DNA of 47,866 nucleotides from an uncultured Lachnospiraceae bacterium. GTDB taxonomy: Bacteria > Bacillota > Clostridia > Lachnospirales > Lachnospiraceae. Location of the stretch: assembly GCA_949472775.1 (NCBI GenBank), contig CASWVG010000016.1, forward strand, positions 1 to 47,866, given 5' to 3'. Under the pieces are notes generated by a model. It saw only the letters and a list, made by a program, of their open reading frames with translations, had not been told where the DNA came from and did not search any database. A program made the position numbers and the translations under genes. Shown here in pieces: positions 31,178-39,137 of this stretch (the first letter of the stretch is position 1; the number at the start of each line of letters is the position of its first letter).

Positions 31178-33049
31178 ATGACGAGAAAACAGAAAAAGGT
31201 CTTTATCAGAATTTTGATTGCGGCGGTCCTTGTGCTGGGGTTAATGTTTGTACCGATAGAGAATCCGTGGCTCAGGCTTGCACTCTTTATGGTTCCCTAT
31301 CTGGTGATCGGCTATGACATTTTGCGCAAGGCGTTTCTGGGCGTGATCCACGGGGAGGTTTTCGATGAGAATTTTCTGATGGCGGTAGCTACAGTGGGAG
31401 CGATTCTGCTCGGAGAATATACGGAAGGCGTGGCGGTTATGCTCTTTTACCAGATCGGGGAGCTTTTCCAGAGCTACGCGGTGGGAAAGAGCCGGGGGAA
31501 CATCGCGAAGCTGATGGATATCCGTCCGGATTACGCCAATATAGAGGTGGATGGCAGGATAGAGCAGGTTGACCCGGACGAGGTGGAGATCGGTACGCTC
31601 ATCACGGTCATGCCCGGTGAAAAGGTGCCCATCGACGGTACTGTGGAGGAAGGGGAAGCCTCCCTTAATACGAGCGCACTGACCGGGGAAAGTCTGCCGA
31701 GACAGGTGGGTGCGGGCGACCAGGTCATCAGCGGCAGCGTAAATATGTCGGGCGTATTGAAACTGCGCACGACGAAGGAGTTTGGGGAATCGACGGTTTC
31801 TAAAATTCTGGAACTTGTGGAAAATTCCAGCATGAAAAAATCCCGTTCCGAGAATTTTATCACCCGGTTTGCCAGATACTATACACCGGCAGTCTGCTAC
31901 GGCGCACTGGCACTGGCTTTACTGCCGCCGGTTTTCTGTCTGATTTTCGGGTATGAGCCGCACTGGTCCATGTGGGTGACGAGAGCATTGACCACGTTAG
32001 TCATAAGTTGCCCCTGCGCGCTGGTCATTTCCATCCCTTTAAGCTTTTTCGGAGGAATCGGCGGCGCTTCCGCCAAGGGCATTCTGGTGAAAGGCTCCAA
32101 CTATCTGGAGGCGCTCTCCGAGACGAAGTATGTGGTCTGCGATAAGACGGGGACACTTACGAAGGGGGTGTTTGAGGTGACCGCGAAGAAGGCGGCGTCT
32201 GGCTTTTCGGAGGAGCAGCTGATCGAGTATGCGGCCTGCGCCGAGAGTTTTTCTAGTCATCCGATCAGCAGAAGTCTGCGGGAGGCGTACGGGAAGGAAA
32301 TTGATACAAACCGTGTGAAGGATGTGGAGGAAATAAGCGGTCACGGCGTCCGCGCCTGTGTGGACGGGAGACAGGTGGCGGCGGGCAACCGCAGATTGAT
32401 GGAGCGGCTGCAGATTACGCCGGAGGAAGTTTCCGGGATCGGGACGCAGGTATATGTGGCGGTGGACGGCGTTTATGCCGGATGTATCCTGATTTCTGAC
32501 GTGGTGAAGCCGGGTGCGAAGGAAGCGCTTGCCGCCCTCAAAAAGGCGGGCGTCCGCAGCATAGTTATGTTAACCGGAGATGCAAAGTCTGTGGCGGATG
32601 CGGTCGCGGCGGAACTTGGTGTGGACGAGGCGAGAAGCGAACTTCTGCCGGCTGATAAGGTGTGCGAGGTGGAGAAACTGCTGGCGGCGAAGGGAAAGAA
32701 GGAGAAACTTGCCTTTGTGGGAGACGGTATCAATGATGCGCCAGTGCTCTCCCGGGCGGATCTGGGAATTGCCATGGGAGCGCTCGGCTCCGACGCGGCG
32801 ATCGAGGCGGCGGATATCGTGCTGATGGACGACGACCCGGCGAAGATCGCGCTGGCCATGCAGATTTCCAGAAAGACCTTGCGGATTGTCCATGAAAATA
32901 TTGTCTTTGCGCTGGCGGTCAAGCTGCTCTGTCTGGCTTTGGGCGCGGTGGGCGTTGTCGGCATGTGGTGGGCGATTTTCGCGGATGTGGGTGTTATGAT
33001 TCTGGCGGTAATCAACGCCACGAGAGCGCTTGCCGTCCGGCGGATATAG
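31178..33049 (+). CDS. Heavy-metal P1B-type ATPase (Zn/Cd/Pb exporter, CadA-like, no N-terminal HMA)
   Basis: The protein is 623 aa. It carries TGES (169-172), the metal site CPC (278-280 in ISCPCAL), the phosphorylated D322 in DKTGT, HP (361-362) and GDGINDAP. The N-terminal heavy-metal-associated domain of most CadA proteins is missing: the chain goes straight into the first helix. CPC with a closing region of this type points to Zn/Cd/Pb or Co export. I chose ATG 31178 (GGGGGT and AGGA upstream); an ATG at 31154 is the alternative and one at 31121 lies inside the promoter. It sits near a CDF exporter, giving two routes for divalent metal efflux. Confidence 0.9.
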   Translation: MTRKQKKVFIRILIAAVLVLGLMFVPIENPWLRLALFMVPYLVIGYDILRKAFLGVIHGEVFDENFLMAVATVGAILLGEYTEGVAVMLFYQIGELFQSYAVGKSRGNIAKLMDIRPDYANIEVDGRIEQVDPDEVEIGTLITVMPGEKVPIDGTVEEGEASLNTSALTGESLPRQVGAGDQVISGSVNMSGVLKLRTTKEFGESTVSKILELVENSSMKKSRSENFITRFARYYTPAVCYGALALALLPPVFCLIFGYEPHWSMWVTRALTTLVISCPCALVISIPLSFFGGIGGASAKGILVKGSNYLEALSETKYVVCDKTGTLTKGVFEVTAKKAASGFSEEQLIEYAACAESFSSHPISRSLREAYGKEIDTNRVKDVEEISGHGVRACVDGRQVAAGNRRLMERLQITPEEVSGIGTQVYVAVDGVYAGCILISDVVKPGAKEALAALKKAGVRSIVMLTGDAKSVADAVAAELGVDEARSELLPADKVCEVEKLLAAKGKKEKLAFVGDGINDAPVLSRADLGIAMGALGSDAAIEAADIVLMDDDPAKIALAMQISRKTLRIVHENIVFALAVKLLCLALGAVGVVGMWWAIFADVGVMILAVINATRALAVRRI

Positions 33050-33064
33050 AGCAGATGGGTGTTC

Positions 33065-33128
33065 CTCAGAACGATAACTGCCAGCAAAATTCGTGCAGGT
33101 ACGATTGGCAGTGAGATATCGTTCTGAG
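33065..33128. repeat. Long two-part inverted repeat after the ATPase gene
   Basis: CTCAGAACGAT (33065-33075) pairs with ATCGTTCTGAG (33118-33128), and inside it ACTGCCA (33077-33083) pairs with TGGCAGT (33106-33112). All 18 pairs are perfect. No U-tract follows, so it is either a factor-assisted 3' end or a small dispersed palindromic element. Confidence 0.7.
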
Positions 33129-33207
33129 TGAACTATTTAAAAATTACTATGTCTTTCTTGCGAAGTTTGTGTTATTATAAAAAGGATGAGTGGAGGTGAC
33201 CTTATTT

Positions 33208-33999
33208 ATGAGCACAGATTTGCGCAAGAGAAAGATCACTTATACGATAATATTAACTTCCGATTCTCCTGCGGCGAACTATCGGAGAATGCACATTAAG
33301 ACGGGCGCACTGGCGGTGGTTTCTTTTGTGGTGTTTGTGGCGGTGATCTGTTATGCGGTTTATACGACCATCACCATGGGGGGCTACATAGAGCGGAACA
33401 CCAGGCAGCTCGAGCAGATTGTCCAGATGAAGGCGGAAAATGAAACGCTGACGGCGGAGAAGGAAAGCCTTGCAGGCAAAGTGTCTTCGCTCGAGGAGAC
33501 GTTAAGCCGCAAGGAAGAGCAGGAGCATGAGCTGGTGGCAGCCCACGAGGAAAACTATATTCCCAAGGGTTTTCCCATGAGCGGCGCAGCACAGATTAAG
33601 GAAGAAGACACGGCATCGGAAGACGCGCAGAACGACGACGACGATGCAGACGACGAAGATGAAGAGGAAGAAAATACGCTGAAGGTTGAAGCGAAAGAGG
33701 AGTGGAAGGAACTCATTTTCGTGGCAGCGGAAGGAACGAAAGTGGTAGCCACCGCGCCTGGCACGGTCAAGGAAGTACGGGAGGCGGAAGGCGAAGTCAG
33801 CTATGTGATCATCGATCATGGAAACGGGTATGTCACCACCTATCGGAATCTGGGCAGCCCTATTGTGGAAGAGGGCAGTCAGGTTGTGAAGGGTGTGGCA
33901 CTTTTTCTCGTGGGTGAGGATAACACGGAGACAGGTTACAGCATCCGCAAGGATGACAGCTATGTAGACCCGCTTGAGATGATTGAGATTAAAGGTTAG
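33208..33999 (+). CDS. Degenerate LytM/M23-type membrane protein
   Basis: The protein is 263 aa. It has a cytoplasmic start, one membrane helix (GALAVVSFVVFVAVICYAVY), a coiled coil (about 65-110), a very acidic linker (EDAQNDDDDADDEDEEEE) and a C-terminal LytM/M23 fold (VVATAPGTVKEVREA, VIIDHGNGYVTTYRNLG, EGSQVVKGVALFLVG). The zinc ligands of active M23 peptidases are missing: the expected HxxxD is not present and the HxH is TTYR here. It is probably a non-catalytic wall-remodelling scaffold. ATG 33208 follows GGAGGTGA. The bactofilin gene comes 10 bp later, a pairing known from several bacteria. Confidence 0.75.
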   Translation: MSTDLRKRKITYTIILTSDSPAANYRRMHIKTGALAVVSFVVFVAVICYAVYTTITMGGYIERNTRQLEQIVQMKAENETLTAEKESLAGKVSSLEETLSRKEEQEHELVAAHEENYIPKGFPMSGAAQIKEEDTASEDAQNDDDDADDEDEEEENTLKVEAKEEWKELIFVAAEGTKVVATAPGTVKEVREAEGEVSYVIIDHGNGYVTTYRNLGSPIVEEGSQVVKGVALFLVGEDNTETGYSIRKDDSYVDPLEMIEIKG

Positions 34000-34009
34000 G
34001 GAGGAAGCT

Positions 34010-34489
34010 ATGTTGGGAAAAAAGTCGGTAGAACAGATTAACGCAAAGATCAGCAGTATCATAGGTGCTGATATGGTGGTGGATGGCAATATCCGCGCAA
34101 AGGAAGCTGTCCGCGTAGAGGGAAGCGTGACTGGAGATGTGGAGACGGAGGGTGCGCTCATTATCAGTTCCAGCGGTAAGGTGAAAGGCAATGTGAAGGG
34201 CAGCAGTATTATCATCGGCGGGTCCCTCGAAGGCGATCTGACCAGCGGCGGCAGAACCGAGGTGGCTTCTACAGGTAAGGTGATCGGTAATATCCGTACG
34301 AAGAGCCTGATTGTGGATGAGAACGCGGTATTCCAGGGACAGTGTATTATGAATTCGGAAGGGCTTTCGCCTTTATCGGAATCCCCTGCCAATGCTTCCG
34401 AACCGGAAAAGACGGAAGAGAAGAATCAGGAAGAGCAGAAAAAGGATAACAACAATACTAACAATACGAACAAATGGAATAAGAGATAG
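34010..34489 (+). CDS. Bactofilin (polymer-forming cytoskeletal protein)
   Basis: The protein is 159 aa. Residues about 20-118 are the right-handed beta-helix of bactofilins (VVDGNIRAKEAVRVEGSVTG, ALIISSSGKVKGNVKGSSII, IGGSLEGDLTSGG). A disordered acidic and Asn-rich tail follows. Bactofilins polymerise without nucleotide and often position peptidoglycan-modifying enzymes at the membrane. Here the partner is presumably the upstream degenerate M23 protein. ATG 34010 is preceded by AGGGAGGAAG. Confidence 0.9.
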   Translation: MLGKKSVEQINAKISSIIGADMVVDGNIRAKEAVRVEGSVTGDVETEGALIISSSGKVKGNVKGSSIIIGGSLEGDLTSGGRTEVASTGKVIGNIRTKSLIVDENAVFQGQCIMNSEGLSPLSESPANASEPEKTEEKNQEEQKKDNNNTNNTNKWNKR

Positions 34490-34494
34490 GGAAA

Positions 34495-35829
34495 GTGGAT
34501 CAGATATCTTTATTTGACAGGGAAATGCCGCAGCCTCTGGCGGCGAAGCTTAGGCCGGGTACGCTGGAGGAATATGTAGGGCAGGGTCATCTTCTGGGGA
34601 AAGGCAAAGTGCTCCGGAAGCTGATTGAGCAGGATCAGGTGTCCTCCATGATATTCTGGGGACCGCCGGGCGTGGGAAAAACCACCCTGGCAAGGATCAT
34701 TGCCAATAAGACCAAGTCCTCCTTTATTGATTTTTCCGCGGTGACAAGCGGCATCAAAGAGATCAGAACCGTCATGGAGCAGGCGGAAAAGAACCGTCAG
34801 TACGGCGTCCGGACGATTTTGTTTGTGGACGAGATACATCGTTTTAACAAGGCGCAGCAGGATGCTTTCCTTCCTTTCGTGGAAAAGGGGAGCATTATTC
34901 TGATCGGCGCGACGACAGAAAATCCATCTTTTGAGATTAACAGCGCTCTTTTGTCCCGCTGCAAGGTGTTTGTGCTGCAGGCACTCACCACGCAGGAGAT
35001 CAAAGAGCTTTTATCGCATGCGCTCACGGATGCAAGAGGATTTGGAAATCAGACAGTGCATATCGACGATGAGACGCTTGAAATGATCGCTGTCTTTGCC
35101 AACGGCGACGCCAGAAACGCCCTTTCCACACTTGAAATGGTCGTGTTAAACGGGGAGATGGACGCAGCAGGCGCGGTCACGGTGACGAAGGAAACGCTGG
35201 AACAGTGCACCATGCGAAAGTCCCTTTTGTACGATAAAAAGGGGGAGGAGCATTACAATCTCATCTCCGCCTTGCATAAATCCATGCGCAATTCCGATCC
35301 TGACGCGGCTGTCTACTGGCTGGCACGGATGCTTGAGGCGGGGGAAGACCCGCTCTACGTGGCGAGGCGTGTGGTGCGGTTTGCAAGCGAGGACGTGGGG
35401 CTTGCTGATCCCCGGGCGTTACAGATTGCGGTTGCGGCTTATCAGGCGTGTCACTTTCTGGGGATGCCGGAATGTAACGTCCATCTGACGCAGGCGGTAG
35501 TCTATGTGGCGCTTGCGCCCAAGTCGAACGCTATGGAGGTGTCTTACAACGAGGCGAAGGAGGATGCCGTCAAGGATCTGGCGGAGCCGGTGCCTCTTGT
35601 GATCAGAAACGGCGTGACGGGGCTTATGCGTGACCTGGAGTACGGAAAAGGATACCAGTACGCCCACGATACGGAGGAGAAGCTGACCAACATGCAGTGC
35701 CTGCCGGATGCCCTTTTAGGGCGGGAATACTACCGGCCCGCAGGCATGGGCGAGGAGGAGGCTCTGAAAAAGAGACTTGCGGAAATCAAGGCATGGAAAA
35801 AGGCGCATGCGGCGAAGGCGGACGAATAG
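34495..35829 (+). CDS. rarA: Replication-associated recombination protein A (AAA+ ATPase)
   Basis: The protein is 444 aa, typical for RarA/MgsA. Walker A is GPPGVGKTT and Walker B is FVDEIHRF; the N-terminal PLAAKLRPGTLEEYVGQGHL and sensor GATTENPSFEINSALLSRC are diagnostic of the family. It acts at stalled replication forks and tetramerises through the C-terminal domain. The start is GTG 34495, five bases after the bactofilin stop, with AGGGA overlapping that stop. It may be translated by coupling. An ATG at 34525 is a less likely alternative. Confidence 0.93.
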   Translation: MDQISLFDREMPQPLAAKLRPGTLEEYVGQGHLLGKGKVLRKLIEQDQVSSMIFWGPPGVGKTTLARIIANKTKSSFIDFSAVTSGIKEIRTVMEQAEKNRQYGVRTILFVDEIHRFNKAQQDAFLPFVEKGSIILIGATTENPSFEINSALLSRCKVFVLQALTTQEIKELLSHALTDARGFGNQTVHIDDETLEMIAVFANGDARNALSTLEMVVLNGEMDAAGAVTVTKETLEQCTMRKSLLYDKKGEEHYNLISALHKSMRNSDPDAAVYWLARMLEAGEDPLYVARRVVRFASEDVGLADPRALQIAVAAYQACHFLGMPECNVHLTQAVVYVALAPKSNAMEVSYNEAKEDAVKDLAEPVPLVIRNGVTGLMRDLEYGKGYQYAHDTEEKLTNMQCLPDALLGREYYRPAGMGEEEALKKRLAEIKAWKKAHAAKADE

Positions 35830-35851
35830 TTTTGTAATATTTGTGAAAAGA

Positions 35852-35880
35852 TTGATTTGGGATGTGTTTTGCTTTATAAT
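35852..35880 (+). promoter_or_regulatory. Promoter upstream of purA
   Basis: TTGATT (35852-35857), a 17-bp spacer and TATAAT (35875-35880) form a strong promoter. The predicted start near 35887 lies only about 12 nt before a terminator hairpin, so purA expression from it would need read-through. Confidence 0.6.
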
Positions 35881-35898
35881 GTGAAAGTAAGAAACAGG

Positions 35899-35924
35899 AG
35901 CCGGTTTTTTACAACCGGCTTTTT
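35899..35924 (+). terminator. Terminator between rarA and purA, possibly an attenuator
   Basis: AGCCGGTT (35899-35906) pairs with AACCGGCT (35913-35920) and is followed by TTTTG. It can end rarA transcription. Because the TATAAT promoter lies upstream, it can also attenuate purA. Confidence 0.8.
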
Positions 35925-35927
35925 GTG

Positions 35928-36030
35928 TGTATAAGCAGAGCAGGAAGGTTTATGAAGCGGGCGCCATGCTTGCATGAGGGCGTGCTTCGTAAGACATACG
36001 ATGAGCATTCCGATCTGTTTATGCGAAATA
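35928..36030 (+). ncRNA. Structured purA leader element E2
   Basis: ATAAGCAGA (35931-35939) pairs with TCTGTTTAT (36014-36022), and GGAA with TTCC inside. TATGAAGC and GCTTCGTA form a second stem and CATGC-TT-GCATG an inner hairpin, flanked by GCGCC and GGGCG. The closing strand ends 9 nt before the purA AGGAGG, so folding could control ribosome access. It shares ordered motifs with element E1 at 30983-31072. I know of no described riboswitch class that it matches. Confidence 0.5.
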
Positions 36031-36041
36031 AGGAGGTAATT

Positions 36042-37334
36042 ATGGTAAAAGCTGTTGTGGGCGCCAATTGGGGCGACGAAGGAAAAGGTAAGATCACGGA
36101 TACGCTGGCGGAAAAAGCGGATATTGTGGTACGCTTTCAAGGAGGCGCGAATGCGGGACACACGATTGTGAACAATTATGGCAAGTTTGCGTTACATACT
36201 TTGCCGTCGGGCGTGTTTTATGGGCATACTACCAGTATTATCGGCAATGGCGTTGCGCTCAACATTCCGATTCTGGTGGATGAGATCAAGTCGATCACAG
36301 ACAGGGATGTGCCAAAGCCGAAGATTCTCGTGTCCGACCGCTGTCAGATTGTGATGCCCTACCATATTTTGTTTGATCAGTATGAGGAAGAGAGACTTGG
36401 CGGAAAGTCCTTTGGCTCTACCAAATCGGGGATTGCGCCTTTTTACTCTGATAAATATGCGAAGATCGGTTTGCAGGTCAGCGAGCTTTTTGACGAGGAT
36501 GTCTTGAAGGAAAAGCTGGAGCGGGTATGTGAGACGAAGAATGTGCTTCTTGAGCATCTCTATCATAAGCCGGCCCTGGATGCAGAGGAGCTGTTTGCCA
36601 CAATGCAGCAGTATCGTGAGATGATCGCGCCTTATGTTTGTGATGTGTCTTCCTATCTGGAGCAGGCGATTAAGGATGGCAAGACCGTTCTTCTGGAGGG
36701 GCAGCTTGGCACACTCAAAGATCCTGATCACGGTATTTATCCGATGGTGACGTCATCCTCCACGCTGGCGGCTTACGGTGCCATCGGTGCAGGTATCCCG
36801 CCCTATGAGATCAAGCAGATCATTACGGTGTGCAAAGCGTATTCTTCAGCGGTAGGAGCAGGAGCGTTCGTGTCGGAGATCTTCGGCGATGAGGCGGATG
36901 AACTTCGCAGACGCGGCGGCGACGGCGGAGAGTTCGGGGCTACGACAGGCCGCCCGAGAAGAATGGGCTGGTTTGACTGCGTGGCGTCCAAGTACGGCTG
37001 CCGTCTGCAGGGAACCACCGATGTGGCATTTACGGTGCTTGATGTGCTTGGGTATCTGGATGAAATTCCCGTCTGTGTCGGCTATGAGGTGGACGGCCAG
37101 GTGACCACGGATTTCCCGGTGACATGTAAGCTGCAGAAGGCGAAACCGGTATTAAAAAATCTGCCTGGCTGGAAATGTGAGATCCGGGGCATTAAGAAAT
37201 ACGAAGAACTGCCGGAAAACTGCCGCAAATATGTGGAGTTTATTGAGGAACAGATTGGGTATCCTATTACTATGGTGTCCAACGGCCCGGGCAGGGAAGA
37301 TATTATTTACAGGGAAAGTCCGCTGAACAAGTAG
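36042..37334 (+). CDS. purA: Adenylosuccinate synthetase
   Basis: The protein is 430 aa. It joins IMP and aspartate with GTP to give adenylosuccinate, the first committed step to AMP, whose product is the substrate of PurB. The N-terminal GDEGKGK loop, GGANAGHTI and the GTP-site region GATTGRPRRMGWFD are diagnostic. ATG 36042 has AGGAGG at 36031-36036; longer in-frame starts lie inside the leader structure. It stands alone behind a structured leader, unlike purB, which has no visible structured leader. Confidence 0.95.
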   Translation: MVKAVVGANWGDEGKGKITDTLAEKADIVVRFQGGANAGHTIVNNYGKFALHTLPSGVFYGHTTSIIGNGVALNIPILVDEIKSITDRDVPKPKILVSDRCQIVMPYHILFDQYEEERLGGKSFGSTKSGIAPFYSDKYAKIGLQVSELFDEDVLKEKLERVCETKNVLLEHLYHKPALDAEELFATMQQYREMIAPYVCDVSSYLEQAIKDGKTVLLEGQLGTLKDPDHGIYPMVTSSSTLAAYGAIGAGIPPYEIKQIITVCKAYSSAVGAGAFVSEIFGDEADELRRRGGDGGEFGATTGRPRRMGWFDCVASKYGCRLQGTTDVAFTVLDVLGYLDEIPVCVGYEVDGQVTTDFPVTCKLQKAKPVLKNLPGWKCEIRGIKKYEELPENCRKYVEFIEEQIGYPITMVSNGPGREDIIYRESPLNK

Positions 37335-37356
37335 GACTGCAATACACGAGGATAAG

Positions 37357-37384
37357 GGGCAGCGGGGATGTATTTCCGCTGCCC
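37357..37384 (+). terminator. purA terminator
   Basis: GGGCAGCGG (37357-37365) pairs with CCGCTGCCC (37376-37384) around a 10-nt loop. The following TGTCTG is only weakly U-rich. Confidence 0.55.
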
Positions 37385-37484
37385 TGTCTGCAGAGACGTT
37401 ATCAGATCATGTGTGAAACGGATTGGTTTCCAGAAAGTGTAGCGCTGGGAAAGCCAATATAACACGATAAAAGGAGGGAAACTT

Positions 37485-38231
37485 ATGTTACTTGAGAACA
37501 AGGTTGCGATTGTGACGGGCGGCAGCAGAGGAATCGGCTACGCCACGGTGGAGGCATTTTTGCAGGAAGGCGCGAAGGTGATTTTGTGCGCAAGCCGTCA
37601 GGAGACGGCCGACAAGGCGGTGGCAAAGCTGAAAGAGGTTTACCCGGACGCAGTGGTGGAGGGCATCTTCCCGAACCTGTCTGATTGTGAAGCTGTAAAG
37701 GCGGCATTTGACCGTGTGGCTGAAAAGTATGGAAAGATAGACATTCTGGTGAACAATGCGGGTGTTTCCGAGAGCACGCCTTTTACGGAGTATACGGCGG
37801 AAACTTTTGAGAGGGTGATGGATCTGAATATCAAGGGTGTGTACAACTGTTCCAAGGCAGCGAGCACACATATGATTGCGGCGGGAAGCGGTGTGATCCT
37901 GAATACTTCCTCCATGGTGAGCCAGTACGGGCAGCCCGCGGGAATCGCTTATCCTACCTCTAAATTTGCGGTGAACGGGTTTACCCTTTCTCTGGCGAGA
38001 GAGCTTGGCCCGAAGGGAGTCCGGGTGAACGCGGTGGCGCCGGGCATCACCTACACAGACATGATGCGTCAGGTTCCCAAAGAAGTGATTGATCCGATGA
38101 TCGCGCAGATTCCGTTAAGACGTATGGGACAGCCGGAAGATATCGCAAATGCTTTTGTGTTCCTGGCATCGGACAGAGCGTCTTACATCAGCGGAGAGGT
38201 GCTGCATGTGGATGGCCTGGCGAGAAGCTGA
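37485..38231 (+). CDS. Short-chain dehydrogenase/reductase (FabG/BaiA-like)
   Basis: The protein is 248 aa. It has the dinucleotide motif TGGSRGIG (11-18), NNAG, and the catalytic S-Y-K in NTSSMVSQYGQPAGIAYPTSK spread over the Ser-142 to Lys-160 region. It is a cytoplasmic NAD(P)-dependent oxidoreductase. Some stretches (LKEVYPDAVVEG, then a DLNIKGVYN core) recall the bile-acid 3-alpha-hydroxysteroid dehydrogenase BaiA, but 3-oxoacyl-ACP reductases and sugar dehydrogenases share them. No fatty-acid or bile-acid genes are adjacent, so the substrate is open. AAGGAGGG precedes ATG 37485. Confidence 0.85.
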   Translation: MLLENKVAIVTGGSRGIGYATVEAFLQEGAKVILCASRQETADKAVAKLKEVYPDAVVEGIFPNLSDCEAVKAAFDRVAEKYGKIDILVNNAGVSESTPFTEYTAETFERVMDLNIKGVYNCSKAASTHMIAAGSGVILNTSSMVSQYGQPAGIAYPTSKFAVNGFTLSLARELGPKGVRVNAVAPGITYTDMMRQVPKEVIDPMIAQIPLRRMGQPEDIANAFVFLASDRASYISGEVLHVDGLARS

Positions 38232-38390
38232 TAAGAAATTATGTAAACTAAATGTCGTGCTCTTTGAGCAGCGTGTCAGTATTATGTAAACCTATGATGC
38301 GAGATAATTTGAGTTATGTTAACTGAGAACCGCAAAGAGACATGATGCGGTTTGTGGTGGAGTTGTTGACAAGGAATGGGAAGAGAGAAG

Positions 38391-38996
38391 ATGATAACAA
38401 CAATCATATTTGATATCGGAAATGTGCTGGCGGATTTTACGTGGGAAGCGCATTACCGCAGTTTTGGGTACAGTGAGGAGATTCTGGAGCGGCTGGCCAA
38501 TGCCACGGTTAAGAGTCCGCTGTGGAATGAGTATGACAGGGGCGTTATGAGCGATGAGGAGATCGTGCAGGGGTTTATCGAAAGAGACCCCGGCATCGAG
38601 AAGGAGATCCGGGAGTCTTTGCGGAATAAGGGATCTATGGTGGTTCGAAACGATTACGCGATTCCCTGGATACAAAAATTGCAGGGGAAGGGATACCGTT
38701 GTCTCTACCTGTCCAATTTTTCCGAGGGCGCAGGCAGGGACTGTGCGGCGGCTCTTGACTTTATCCCCTATATGGACGGCGGCATCCTTTCCTATGAGGA
38801 AAAGCTCATCAAGCCCATGCCGGAGATCTATCAGCTCTTGATCGACCGTTACGGGCTGATGCCGGAGGAGAGCGTATTTCTGGATGATACGAAACCAAAT
38901 CTGGAAGCGGCAGAGAAGTTCGGTATACATACCATTCATTTTCAAAATCAGGAGCAGGCAATAGAAGAGCTCCGGAAGCTGGGCGTGGAGGCGTAA
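38391..38996 (+). CDS. HAD-superfamily phosphatase (YihX-like)
   Basis: The protein is 201 aa. The N-terminal IIFDIGNVLADF carries the nucleophile Asp in the DxGNV form used by the YihX/epoxide-hydrolase-like HAD group; LYLSNFS is motif II, K in EEKLIKPMPEIY is motif III and FLDDTKPN is motif IV. A sugar phosphate such as glucose-1-phosphate is the usual kind of substrate. I prefer ATG 38391, with GGAAGAGA upstream, to ATG 38376, whose AGG abuts the codon. A hairpin (AACCGC...GCGGTT near 38327-38353) and two ATTATGTAAAC repeats lie upstream. Confidence 0.85.
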   Translation: MITTIIFDIGNVLADFTWEAHYRSFGYSEEILERLANATVKSPLWNEYDRGVMSDEEIVQGFIERDPGIEKEIRESLRNKGSMVVRNDYAIPWIQKLQGKGYRCLYLSNFSEGAGRDCAAALDFIPYMDGGILSYEEKLIKPMPEIYQLLIDRYGLMPEESVFLDDTKPNLEAAEKFGIHTIHFQNQEQAIEELRKLGVEA

Positions 38997-39001
38997 GGAG
39001 A

Positions 39002-39039
39002 AACACCCGTTGGCTGTGTTTGCAGTCAGCGGGTGTTTT
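39002..39039 (+). terminator. Terminator after the HAD phosphatase gene
   Basis: AACACCCG (39002-39009) pairs with CGGGTGTT (39030-39037), extended by CTG/CAG inside, and is followed by TTTTT. Confidence 0.8.
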
Positions 39040-39137
39040 TATGAGAAAAGTTTTTTGGCAGAAAATTTTATTTTATGTCAGAAATATTATTTTGGCTGCG
39101 AATTATAGGTAAGAAAGCAGATAAGGTGGTGGGTAAT

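Noticed and set aside
33502-34392. 296-codon minus-strand frame opposite the M23-like and bactofilin genes
   Set aside because: It spans two genes on the plus strand with good starts and known folds; its apparent coding character comes from the acidic and repetitive sequence opposite.
37485-38231. Firm assignment of the SDR as the bile-acid enzyme BaiA
   Set aside because: The similarity is within what many SDRs share and no other bile-acid genes are in the window.
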